From an uncultured Oscillospiraceae bacterium (GTDB lineage: Bacteria > Bacillota > Clostridia > Oscillospirales > Oscillospiraceae), in contig CANQVL010000001.1 in NCBI GenBank assembly GCA_947627285.1, positions 62,001-126,000 on the forward strand: a stretch of DNA of 64,000 nt. Direction: 5' to 3'. A program made the position numbers and the translations under genes. A model generated the notes under the pieces. That model had not been told where the DNA came from. It ran no database searches and saw only the letters and a list, made by a program, of their open reading frames with translations. Shown here piece after piece: positions 17,924 to 26,192 of the stretch; the stretch's first letter is position 1; each line of letters starts with the position of its first letter.

Positions 17924-18462
17924 CCCAGCACCTCCTCTACCTTCGCTTTCACCTTGTCCAGGGATTCCGTGGGCTCAAAGCGCGCGACGATCTCGCCGCT
18001 GCGGTCGATCAGAAACTTTGTGAAGTTCCATTTGATTTTGCCGTTGTTTTTATAGTCGCTGTCCATCTTCTTGACGATGGGCTTGAGGATCAGCCCCATG
18101 GGACCGGTGAAACCGGCAAAGGTGGTGTTCTCCGTCAGATATTTGTAGAGCGGGATGGCGTTTTCACCGTTTACATCAATTTTGGCGAACTGCGGAAAGG
18201 TGATGCCGTACCGTCCGGTGCAGAAGCTGTGGATCTCCTCGTCACTGCCCGGAGCCTGCTCCCCAAACTGGTTGCAGGGGAAATCCAGGATCTCCAGCCC
18301 GTCCTTCTGATGGAGCTCGTACAGGTCTTGGAGCTCGTCATACTGCGGAGTGAATCCGCACCCGGTCGCCGTGTTCACAATGAGAAGGACCTTCCCCTTG
18401 TAATCGGAAAGCGCCGCCTCGCTCCCGTCCTGTGCTTTGATCTTAAAATCGTAGATGTTCAT
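17920..18462 (-). CDS. Glutathione peroxidase-family thiol peroxidase
   Basis: Cytosolic enzyme that reduces peroxides, in bacteria usually with thioredoxin. The 180 residues have the catalytic Cys35 in VNTATGCGFTPQ (Cys, not selenocysteine), FPCNQF with the second conserved Cys and catalytic region, and KWNFTKFLIDRSGEIVARF. The ATG at 18462 (MNIYDFKIKAQDG) follows GGAGGTAACGGT; the upstream extension of the ORF has no ribosome site. It heads the peroxidase-flavodoxin-OhrR operon and has a near-perfect promoter at 18511-18539. Confidence 0.92.
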   Translation of the reverse strand: MNIYDFKIKAQDGSEAALSDYKGKVLLIVNTATGCGFTPQYDELQDLYELHQKDGLEILDFPCNQFGEQAPGSDEEIHSFCTGRYGITFPQFAKIDVNGENAIPLYKYLTENTTFAGFTGPMGLILKPIVKKMDSDYKNNGKIKWNFTKFLIDRSGEIVARFEPTESLDKVKAKVEEVLG

Positions 18463-18510
18463 ACCGTTACCTCCATTCGTTTTCGCAATATTTAATCTCG
18501 CGGTATTGAT

Positions 18511-18539
18511 AGTATAACACAACCTATTTGAAATGTCAA
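18511..18539 (-). promoter_or_regulatory. Promoter of the peroxidase operon
   Basis: On the minus strand, TTGACA (18534-18539), 17 bases, TATACT (18511-18516). The flank between this and the gene has a loose inverted CAATA...TATTG pair that could bind the operon's MarR protein, but it is not a clear OhrR box. Confidence 0.75.
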
Positions 18540-18641
18540 TCAAGAGCGAGACCCCATTTTAAATATGACACCCGGTCAAACGCATGGTTTGACCGGGTGT
18601 TTTGAGTCGTTATGACGGTTACCTTATGGCGGCGGGGGTGT

Positions 18642-20336
18642 TTACCTTCTATGGAAGATCCGACGGAGCCATTGCCTGAAGCCTCCGCGTCTGCGGCCTC
18701 CCTGGGCAGCCGCTGACGTCCCTCCCTCGCCGGTGCCGGCATCCACAGCCGTTTCCTCCTCTGCGGAGCTGCCGGAGCCTTGATTCTCCCGGGTGTTCTG
18801 CTGTGTCTGATGCTCGGCGACCGCGGCCTCCTGGTCGGAGGCGACAAGGGACGCAGGGACCTGGGACGCGGCGTCCTCGCCGGAGGATGACGTGGAAGGC
18901 GGCAGCTCGCCCTCGGCGGCCTGCTGGTTCTGTGCGGCCCTGTCCGCCTCCGCCTGGTCAGCGGCGGCCTTCTCGTCGGCTGTCTGGAGCTTATTGCCGG
19001 TGAGGAGGTTTTTCACGTTCCTGATGCCCAAGAGCATACCCTTTTTGATCTCCTCAAAGTCCTCGGGGAAATCCTTCTTGCTGAAGGGGTGGGCAAGGTC
19101 AATGAGCCTCGCTCTGTCCTTCGAGGCGTCGTCGGGGTTATCGTGCCACTGAACGATGACGCTGGAGGCTATGTATACGGTATCTGACTGCTGGAAGTAG
19201 TTCTCTATGGCCTCCAGGTCCTGGATCACCGGGCTGTCCGGCGGGTACTGGCGGCCCTTGACCTGCCTGCGCACGGATTCCAGGGTCCTTATATTCTGGC
19301 CCGCCAAAAACTTACGTACAGGATTTAAGCCGTGCTGGATGGCGTCGGAGTCGCGAAGACCGTATCTGCCGGTTTCGGAGCGGTGGTCGTCGTTCCCGTT
19401 CATCCTCCTTTGCTTCTTCATGGCCTTTTTTTCGCTGCCCTTGTGTCCGTGCGTGTAAAGCTCCTTGGCGTTGGCGGTGGTGGTGCCAACCTTGAAGTCC
19501 TTTATGGACACGCCGCTGCCGCCCAGACTCTCCATCTCGACGTAGTAGTCATCGGCACTGCCGGCGTCCATCCACTGGCGGAATTTTTCCGGGTCGTAGC
19601 CGTCGGAGGAGAGCTTACTGGGGTCATGCTCGACCTGGTGTATCACGGGGAACGCGGCCCTGGAGCGGCTCCTGACCTCCGGATCCTCGCTATTCTGCTC
19701 CTGCCGGACCCTCTGGAAGCTTTCAAACTCGTTCCTCTCGATGCGCTTCATGATTTTGCCGTTGCCGAATATCATGACGCCCTTGTGTCCTGCCATCTGG
19801 ACCGGCGCGGAGACAGCCGGCGCGGCTGTGGTTACAGGTCCGTAGCCCATGGTATCGCCCATGCCGGTGTCCGGGAGGACGCCCTGGAACTGCCGCCCCA
19901 ATACGTCGGCCTCGTGCTCGAGGGCAGGGTCGGTGTTGGCGTCCATACCTGCCAGGCGCTCCGTGGTGGGCACGGACCCGCGCCTTTGCTGGACCACGTG
20001 GCCCAGCTCGTGGGGCAGGTGGCGCTCCTGTCCGGGGGCAAGGAAGATGTCGTCGCCGCGGGTGTACGCCTCAGCGTCAACAAACCCGGGCATGGACGAG
20101 TTGTAGTGAACCTTCACGCCCTGAATATCTCCGAAATGCGATGTGATCTTGTCCCTCATGCCCTCGTCCAGAGACGGACTGCCGGCTCCTCCGTTCCTGT
20201 CGCCAGCGCCGGCGTCACCGGCGGCGCTCAATGACGAATTCGGCACCTCAAGGCCGCCCTCGGCGACAGCGGTTTCAGAGCCGGCCTTTGTGCTCTTGAC
20301 CGCAGCGGTTTTTTCTGTTGTTTCAAGAGAGTACAT
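18642..20336 (-). CDS. DUF4157 domain fused to an inositol-polyphosphate-kinase-like domain
   Basis: Protein of 564 residues with an unusual combination. Residues 1-55 are low-complexity. Residues 55-150 are a DUF4157 (eCIS core) domain: VKVHYNSSMPGFVDAEAYTRGDDIFL, then zinc motif HELGH (109-113) and EHEAD (140-144). Residues 179-445 resemble the IPK family of inositol phosphate kinases end to end: VQMAGHKGVMIF at the start, VSIKDFKVGT (277-285; family P-x-x-x-D-x-K-x-G), EKKAMKKQRR followed by RSETGRYGLR, SS (391-392), RLIDLAHPF (410-418; family D-F-A-H) and GIRNVKNLL (437-445). A Ser/Ala/Gln-rich linker and a basic tail (RRRGGFRQWLRRIFHRR) follow. No signal peptide. DUF4157 proteins are often injected or released toxins, so an effector that phosphorylates inositol phosphates of eukaryotic hosts is possible. 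No injection-system genes are nearby. The IPK call is by motif comparison from memory. Confidence 0.8.
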   Translation of the reverse strand: MYSLETTEKTAAVKSTKAGSETAVAEGGLEVPNSSLSAAGDAGAGDRNGGAGSPSLDEGMRDKITSHFGDIQGVKVHYNSSMPGFVDAEAYTRGDDIFLAPGQERHLPHELGHVVQQRRGSVPTTERLAGMDANTDPALEHEADVLGRQFQGVLPDTGMGDTMGYGPVTTAAPAVSAPVQMAGHKGVMIFGNGKIMKRIERNEFESFQRVRQEQNSEDPEVRSRSRAAFPVIHQVEHDPSKLSSDGYDPEKFRQWMDAGSADDYYVEMESLGGSGVSIKDFKVGTTTANAKELYTHGHKGSEKKAMKKQRRMNGNDDHRSETGRYGLRDSDAIQHGLNPVRKFLAGQNIRTLESVRRQVKGRQYPPDSPVIQDLEAIENYFQQSDTVYIASSVIVQWHDNPDDASKDRARLIDLAHPFSKKDFPEDFEEIKKGMLLGIRNVKNLLTGNKLQTADEKAAADQAEADRAAQNQQAAEGELPPSTSSSGEDAASQVPASLVASDQEAAVAEHQTQQNTRENQGSGSSAEEETAVDAGTGEGGTSAAAQGGRRRGGFRQWLRRIFHRR

Positions 20337-20441
20337 AAACTACCTCCGTCCTGTCATGCTTCACAGTCCGCGTCGGCGGACATCCGCAACCGGTGCTCCC
20401 GCCGCCCGCGTCTCTCCTCCCGGAGAGAATCAAGACAGCTA

Positions 20442-20479
20442 TACAATGATATTGTACCATCATTTGCCGTGTTTTGCAA
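20442..20479 (-). promoter_or_regulatory. Promoter with overlapping OhrR-box-like palindrome for the DUF4157-IPK gene
   Basis: On the minus strand, TTGCAA (20474-20479), 17 bases, TACAAT (20451-20456). The -10 is half of the perfect inverted repeat TACAATGATATTGTA (20442-20456), which closely resembles the OhrR operator pattern TACAATT-AATTGTA. The leader to the start codon is about 105 bases. Confidence 0.6.
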
Positions 20480-20568
20480 AGCTTTTCAGGTACGTTGGGA
20501 CACATCCACGACAACGGCAGTTATGTTTTTGCGAGATAGGCGCGGTGGCGGCGCGCGCCGGCACCCGG

Positions 20569-20597
20569 TTGACAAGCTGTCGAAACCATTCTATAAT
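20569..20597 (+). promoter_or_regulatory. Consensus sigma-A promoter of the YesL-like gene
   Basis: TTGACA (20569-20574), exactly 17 bases, TATAAT (20592-20597): a full consensus. The start codon is about 45 bases downstream. Confidence 0.88.
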
Positions 20598-20642
20598 CAA
20601 GAAAACGATTTGCGGCGCCGCCGCAGACAGGAGGGTGTCCTT

Positions 20643-21281
20643 ATGCGCATTTTTTCTCCCGATTCCCCCTTTTCCAAAGCGATGGACCTGGTGGGGGATC
20701 TTATCCTTCTGAATCTCTGTTTTCTTCTGTGCGCACTGCCGGTGGTCACCGCCGGCGCGTCATTCACCGCCCTGTATACCGCCACGCTGGCGATCGCCGA
20801 GGGGCGGGACGGAAACGTCGTCAGGCGGTTCTTCCGCGGCTTTCGCCGCAATTTTGTCCAGGCGACTCTGATTTGGGCGGTCATGGTCCTGGGAGCCGGT
20901 ATGCTGTTCCTCTTTTACCGGCTGATCCTGGGTCTTAATGTGAGCTTCCGCTTTTGGCTGCTGGCAGTTTTGGTACTGTTTTGCATCGTCTATATCATGG
21001 TGCTCAATATGGTGTTTCCGCTTCTGGCAAAATATGAAAATACCGTGCCGGGCACGCTGAAAAACGCGCTGGCGCTGGGGCTGAGCCACCCTTTTCACAT
21101 TCTGGTCATGACCGCCGTCACCGTCTTTCCCCTGCTTCTGCCTGCCGCCGGCGAGGAGCTGTTTATGCGGGGCATGATTTTATGGATACTGATTGCGTTC
21201 TCCGCGTCCGCTCAAATCAACTCCTTCATCGTGAAGCGCGTCTTTAAAAGAGCCGCGGGACCGTCCGGTCCCGCGGAATGA
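20643..21281 (+). CDS. DUF624 membrane protein, YesL-like
   Basis: Integral membrane protein of 212 residues with about five hydrophobic segments. The N-terminal block NLCFLLCALPVVTAGASFTALY with FRGFRRNF..AT is the DUF624 signature. Family members such as YesL sit in polysaccharide-utilisation and LplABC transporter loci, but their biochemical role is unknown. The ATG at 20643 follows CAGGAGGGTGTCCTT; an earlier in-frame ATG lies upstream of the promoter and is rejected. It converges on the GH2 end of the large glycan operon. Confidence 0.88.
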   Translation: MRIFSPDSPFSKAMDLVGDLILLNLCFLLCALPVVTAGASFTALYTATLAIAEGRDGNVVRRFFRGFRRNFVQATLIWAVMVLGAGMLFLFYRLILGLNVSFRFWLLAVLVLFCIVYIMVLNMVFPLLAKYENTVPGTLKNALALGLSHPFHILVMTAVTVFPLLLPAAGEELFMRGMILWILIAFSASAQINSFIVKRVFKRAAGPSGPAE

Positions 21282-21291
21282 AGCTTTCTCT

Positions 21292-21321
21292 CCGGGGCTG
21301 TGGATCGGCCCCGGTTTTTTT
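21292..21321 (+). terminator. Rho-independent terminator of the YesL-like gene
   Basis: CCGGGGC pairs with GCCCCGG across a 9-base loop and runs into TTTTTTT. It touches the stop codon of the convergent GH2 gene. Confidence 0.85.
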
Positions 21322-23773
21322 ATGACAGAGTATAAGCGGCAAGGGAGACCTCCCGGTCCTGCCCGGAGAGTGGCTGCCAGGAGATGCGCCTGCGCTCCCC
21401 CGGCAGAAGGGAGAAATAGTTGTCCTCAAAGAGGTGATCGCCCTTCAACTCAACTACATGGATATACCGGTCAGCCTCCAAGGTGAGGAAATCGTCGCCA
21501 CGCTCAATGATACGCGGTCCGTCCTCCACCGGCAGCAGCGGAAGCGTCCCCTCCTTATAAAAGCACCTGTCACGCTGTCCGTTTGACAGCGTATCGCAGA
21601 CGATGAGCCTGTCGGTCCTCCGCGGCCAGGGCAGACGCGTCTGCCGCCGCCCGTAGGCGTCCACATCGCAGTGAAGCTCGCGGACGTCCTCCACCGCTCC
21701 GCCCCTGCCCGGATCGAGCAGTCGGGCGGTGACGCCGACGCTGACGGGGCTGTCCGCGTCGTTAGATACCGTCAGCGTGTACCCGTCCCCGCTGTCCTCG
21801 ACGGACGCCGCAAGGGGCTTTGCGCACCGGGCGAAGCTGTAATATCCGGCTTTGGGCAGGCAGTAGTAATCCAGCAGGGACCAGCTCAGCGCGGCGGGCC
21901 AGCAGTCGTTCAGCATCCAGAAGATCAGCCCGTTGCAGTAGCCCAGATTCCGCCGGCAGTTTTCAAAGGCCACCCGTACCCACTCATACTGGATATACCG
22001 GTACTTGAAGATCCGGTCGTGTCCGTCTCTGAAGGTGCCCAGCACTTTTTCGGTAAAATCGCGGATATCGTCGAACAGGTGCCGATCCAGCGCCGGGTTA
22101 TTTTTGGTGTGGAACCGAATCATCTCCTCCGTCTCATCTTCAAAGATGTCCTCCTCCGTCAGAAACCTTCGCAGTGAGGATTCCGCCGACGCGCCCACCG
22201 TCGGCTCCTCCGCGATGAAACGCGCCGTGAACTGGCCCAGGAACCTTTTGTAATCAGTGCAGTCGGACTCGTGGAAATACTTGAAGATATTCCAGCAATA
22301 GTTGGAATTGTGGGTCGTGCCGCAGGTGATTGACCCGTAGGTGTCCCCGCCGTAGGGACTAGAGGGCAGGAACTGCCGCGCGGTATCCATCCGGTAGATC
22401 TGAGGCGCGATCCCGCGAAGGGCGGTGTCCCGTCCCCGGTAGTCTGTCTGGAGATCGCTGCCCTCTGTGGCGTTCTCGTTGTCTCCGTGCCACCAGGCAA
22501 GGCAGGGGTGATTGCGCAGCAGCTTCACCGCGTATTCCGACTCCCGCCGCAGTGCCTCGATGAACCACTCCTCTTTTTCCGGGTACTCCCCGCAGGCCAT
22601 CATAAAGTCGTGGGCTACCAGAAGTCCCGCACGGTCGCAGGCGTCATAAAACGCCTTTTTTTCCGGCAGTCCCCCGCCCCATACCCGAAGGATATTGGCG
22701 TTCATTCGCCGCGCCAGCTCCACCAGGCGCTCCAGCTTTTCATCCGTTTCCGCGGAGGGGAAGGGCTCGCAGGGGACCCAGTTGGCGCCCTTGCACAGGA
22801 TCCTTACGCCGTTGACCACCACCTGGAAGCCGGAAAAGCTTTGGTTATGGCTGTAGATTTTGCCGATCTCCGTCTCCTGTGCCGCCATAGCCCTCTCCCA
22901 GTTGGCGCTGTGGGGCGTGTCCGGCAGCTGCATGATCTTCAGCGTGCGGATGCCGAAGGTCTCACGCGTCTCATTTTCCCCGACCCGCACCGCGAGCGTA
23001 TACAGCGGCTGTTCGCCATAGCCGTTGGGATACCACAGCCGTGGCGCGGCGATGTCGAAGCGCCGCACCATGAAGGGCTGGTCGGCATAGAATTTTGTCC
23101 GCGCCACCGCCTCCCCCTCGGGGGACAGCACCAAAGTCTCCACCGTGGCCCCATGTTCGCTGTTGACGAAGGCGTACTCCACGCAGATCTGGGCGCTGAA
23201 TGAGTCGATGTTTTCCGTGCGGATGCTCAGGGACTCCACGTCCATATCCTGCCCGTACAGCAGGTACACCGGGCGGAAAATGCCGCAGGTCACGAACCGG
23301 TCCACCCAGTCCCAGCCGTAGGTACACTGCATCCGGCGTGTATTCAGCCGTTCGCCGGTAAACGCCGCGCTCCGCTCCGGCATGCCTGCCACCTCCCGGA
23401 TGGGTGAGCGGAACCGGACCTCCAGCGTATTTTCCCCGTTTTGAAGCGTCCCCGTCACGTCGAAGCTGTGGGAGATAAACATATCGTCAGCCTGTCCGAC
23501 GCGGCGCCGGTTCAGGTAGATGTCCGCATATGTATCCAGCCCCTCGAACACCAGCCGCGCCGGCTCCCCTGCCACGGCGTCAAAGCGGCAGTGATACGTC
23601 CAGTCCTGTTCCTCGATCCATTGGTAGTTCCTGTTATTATCCCGCCAATATAGGTCGCGAATGACCCCGCCGGCCTCCAGATCCGTGTGGACGCACCCGG
23701 GGACCGCCGCGGGCAGAAGTCCGACAGTTTCGTTCCGGAGGCTCCAGCCCTTCGTCAGGTACTCTCTTCTCAT
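21320..23773 (-). CDS. Beta-mannosidase-like glycoside hydrolase family 2
   Basis: Exo-enzyme removing terminal beta-mannose (or a related sugar) in the cytosol; no signal peptide. The 817 residues begin with the beta-mannosidase signature GLLPAAVPGCVHTDL and DLYWRDNNRNYQWIEEQDWTY, then jelly-roll, Ig-like and TIM-barrel domains (ANWVPCEPFPS, NANILRVWGGG). The acid/base Glu is in WWHGDNEN. The nucleophile region reads RFIAEEPTVGAS instead of the usual (V/I)SEFGxQ, so the Glu is kept but its surroundings have changed. The ATG at 23773 with AAGGGGAGAGCCAA is preferred to 23809, which would overlap the upstream gene. Last gene of the operon. Confidence 0.87.
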   Translation of the reverse strand: MRREYLTKGWSLRNETVGLLPAAVPGCVHTDLEAGGVIRDLYWRDNNRNYQWIEEQDWTYHCRFDAVAGEPARLVFEGLDTYADIYLNRRRVGQADDMFISHSFDVTGTLQNGENTLEVRFRSPIREVAGMPERSAAFTGERLNTRRMQCTYGWDWVDRFVTCGIFRPVYLLYGQDMDVESLSIRTENIDSFSAQICVEYAFVNSEHGATVETLVLSPEGEAVARTKFYADQPFMVRRFDIAAPRLWYPNGYGEQPLYTLAVRVGENETRETFGIRTLKIMQLPDTPHSANWERAMAAQETEIGKIYSHNQSFSGFQVVVNGVRILCKGANWVPCEPFPSAETDEKLERLVELARRMNANILRVWGGGLPEKKAFYDACDRAGLLVAHDFMMACGEYPEKEEWFIEALRRESEYAVKLLRNHPCLAWWHGDNENATEGSDLQTDYRGRDTALRGIAPQIYRMDTARQFLPSSPYGGDTYGSITCGTTHNSNYCWNIFKYFHESDCTDYKRFLGQFTARFIAEEPTVGASAESSLRRFLTEEDIFEDETEEMIRFHTKNNPALDRHLFDDIRDFTEKVLGTFRDGHDRIFKYRYIQYEWVRVAFENCRRNLGYCNGLIFWMLNDCWPAALSWSLLDYYCLPKAGYYSFARCAKPLAASVEDSGDGYTLTVSNDADSPVSVGVTARLLDPGRGGAVEDVRELHCDVDAYGRRQTRLPWPRRTDRLIVCDTLSNGQRDRCFYKEGTLPLLPVEDGPRIIERGDDFLTLEADRYIHVVELKGDHLFEDNYFSLLPGERRRISWQPLSGQDREVSLAAYTLS

Positions 23774-23801
23774 TTGGCTCTCCCCTTCAAGCAAGCCGCT
23801 C

Positions 23802-26183
23802 TCATTCACAGCAAACCGTGACAGTCCCCGGCTTCAGATCGCCTGAGGCCGCCGTTACGGTAAATCTCCCCGTCCGCCCGCCGCGGCGCACCACGCAGAG
23901 GCACAGTCCGCCCAGGGTGGGGATACTGTCGCTTTTCAACATTCCGGTATATGTGGGATCTCCATTGTCCACTCCCACGATTTCCAGCCCATCCTCGGGG
24001 GTAAACGTGATTCTCGGCGCGTCCACCGGCACCGGATTCCCGGCGGCGTCCACCACCCGCGCCGTTATGTAGCAGAGCTCATACAGGTCATGGAGCACAG
24101 TTTGCTCCGCGGAGAGGCGGATCTCCGCCGGCGGTCCGGCAGTCACTATCCTGTCCTCGGCGCAAAGCTCGCCCGCCGGATCATAGCCCCGGACCGTCAG
24201 CGTCCCCGGGTTATACGGGACGCGCCAGTGCAGGTGCATCCCCTGTCGCGGGTCGAAGCGGCAGATCCCCTGGCTGACACCGTTGAGGAACAGCTCGGCG
24301 CTGTCGCAGTTGGTGTAGGCCAGAACGTCGATGGGTCGGCCCTCCAGCCCCTCCCAGTTCCAGTGGGGGAACAGGTGGAGCACCGGCTTGTCGGACCAGC
24401 ATGACTGATAGAAATAGTAGGCGTCTTTCGGGAATCCGCAGGTGTCCGTTACCCCGAAATAGGAGCTTCTGGACGGCCAGGTATAGGGGGTCGGCTCACC
24501 CAGATAGTCCATTCCCGTCCAGATGAACATACCGCCGATCCTCTTGTTCGACTGGTGAAGACGCATTGAGTATTCCCCGCTAAGGTGCCGCGCCTTCGAT
24601 GAGTCGATGGACTCGCCTCGGGTAAGATCGATTGTACATTGCAGTTTGGACAGGTCGTCCAAATCATACACGCCGCGCTTTAAGAATGGCGTGATGCTTG
24701 TATTCTCGCTGCCGAAAATCTTCCGGTCGGGGAAACGGGCCAGATGCTCGTCGTAAAGGGCCTCGGCGTAGTTATAGCCCACCAAATCAAGGTCCTGGTA
24801 GAATGGGCTGTTATCCGCCCCCTCCACGTCAAAGCAGCAGGCGCAGGTCACCGCCCGTGTACCGTCCAGGGTCCTGATCTCGCGGCAGATGTCCTGTAGA
24901 TAGGGGATCGCCTCGGGATCGCTGAATCGCTGTTCGATAAGCTCGTTACCCACGCTGTAGGCGATGATGCTGGGGTGGCGGCGGTCCCGCAGGATGGTGT
25001 CCCGCAGGTCCCGGGCGTACCAATCCTTAAAAAACGCGGCGTAGTAGTTTACCGGTATGGTCTCCTTGTCACGGTCCTTTCTCAGGGCGAGCATTCGCTT
25101 GGGGGTGAACCACTCCTCAAAAATCTCGTCCACCACCAAAATCCCCATCTCGTCACAGAGCGTTAGGAACGACTCCGGAAACGGGTCGTGGGAAAGGCGG
25201 ATGGCGTTGCACCCCATCTGCTTCATTATAGCTATTTTTCTGGCCTCGGCGGACCTGTTCTCCACGGCGCCAAGGCATCCGTTGTCCTGATGCAGGCACA
25301 CGCCCTTGAGCGGGACGCGCCGCCCGTTCAGATGGAACCCGTCCTCAGCGGTCCAGCACATATACCTGATCCCGCACGGGGTCTCCGCCGTGTCTGTCAG
25401 GCTCCCATCGGCGTACAGCTCTGTCACAAGCCTGTAGAGGTACGGGTCCTCCGGCGACCACAGTCTGGGGGACGGAACGGAGGCGTCCAGCCGCGCCTCC
25501 CCCGCGCCAGCCGTCAGCTCGCCGTCTGCCTGGCCCGTCCAGCACAGCCGGCCTTCCCTGTCCAGCAGAGCGGTTTTTACCGTATAGCTTTTCGCGTCTG
25601 CGCTCAGTGCCCGGATGCCGCATCGGATCCGCAGCTTTGCCAGCGTGCCGTCGGCGGAAACGGTGGTCACAAAGGGGTGGTCCCCCTCGATCTGTACATT
25701 CCCCCTCAGCAGGACGGTCACTTCACGATTGATACCGGAGCCGGTATAGGCCCGGGACCCCGGCTGAAGGGAATTGTCCACCCGGACAGCCAGCACATTT
25801 TCCTGTCCAAACATCAGCAGATCGCCGATCCGGTAGTTATGCTCCACGTAGCCGCCGGGCCTGCCGCCGATGAGCTTCCCGTTCAGCCAAATCTCGCTTC
25901 GGCGGTAGATCCCGCCGAAGCGCAGGTCCACGTCCCGCTCAGTCCAATACGCGGGGGCGGTAAAGCGCTTGCGATACCACCCGACCCCCATGGTCAGATA
26001 GCCGCCGCGTCCCAAAGCGGGCGAATCACGGTCGAACGGCGTTTCAATGCTCCAGTCGTGGGGCAAGCGGAGAGTCCTCCAGGTCTCATCCGAATAGTCC
26101 GGCCTTTGCGCGCCAGGGTGATCTCCCGGCGCAAAGCGCCAGCCGTCATTAAAATCAATATAAATCCTTGCAGGGTTGTTCAA
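23802..26183 (-). CDS. Glycoside hydrolase family 2, beta-galactosidase-like
   Basis: Retaining exo-glycosidase of 793 residues, cytosolic. The N-terminus FNDGWRFAPG...WRTLRLPHDWSIETPF and GGYLTMGVGWYRKRF match the GH2 sugar-binding domain of bacterial beta-galactosidase/glucuronidase-like enzymes. GCNAIRLSHDPFPESFLTLCDEMGILVVDE leads to the acid/base Glu in YSVGNEL, and the nucleophile Glu is in IFGSENTS. A C-terminal beta domain (LHDLYELCYITARVVDAAGNPVP) is typical of the longer GH2 forms. The exact sugar cannot be read from sequence. It starts only 9 bases after the GH-A enzyme. Confidence 0.87.
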   Translation of the reverse strand: MNNPARIYIDFNDGWRFAPGDHPGAQRPDYSDETWRTLRLPHDWSIETPFDRDSPALGRGGYLTMGVGWYRKRFTAPAYWTERDVDLRFGGIYRRSEIWLNGKLIGGRPGGYVEHNYRIGDLLMFGQENVLAVRVDNSLQPGSRAYTGSGINREVTVLLRGNVQIEGDHPFVTTVSADGTLAKLRIRCGIRALSADAKSYTVKTALLDREGRLCWTGQADGELTAGAGEARLDASVPSPRLWSPEDPYLYRLVTELYADGSLTDTAETPCGIRYMCWTAEDGFHLNGRRVPLKGVCLHQDNGCLGAVENRSAEARKIAIMKQMGCNAIRLSHDPFPESFLTLCDEMGILVVDEIFEEWFTPKRMLALRKDRDKETIPVNYYAAFFKDWYARDLRDTILRDRRHPSIIAYSVGNELIEQRFSDPEAIPYLQDICREIRTLDGTRAVTCACCFDVEGADNSPFYQDLDLVGYNYAEALYDEHLARFPDRKIFGSENTSITPFLKRGVYDLDDLSKLQCTIDLTRGESIDSSKARHLSGEYSMRLHQSNKRIGGMFIWTGMDYLGEPTPYTWPSRSSYFGVTDTCGFPKDAYYFYQSCWSDKPVLHLFPHWNWEGLEGRPIDVLAYTNCDSAELFLNGVSQGICRFDPRQGMHLHWRVPYNPGTLTVRGYDPAGELCAEDRIVTAGPPAEIRLSAEQTVLHDLYELCYITARVVDAAGNPVPVDAPRITFTPEDGLEIVGVDNGDPTYTGMLKSDSIPTLGGLCLCVVRRGGRTGRFTVTAASGDLKPGTVTVCCE

Positions 26184-26192
26184 GGCGCATCA

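Noticed and set aside
20469..20642. Longer start for the YesL-like protein
   Set aside because: This part lies across the promoter, and the ribosome site supports the ATG at 20643.
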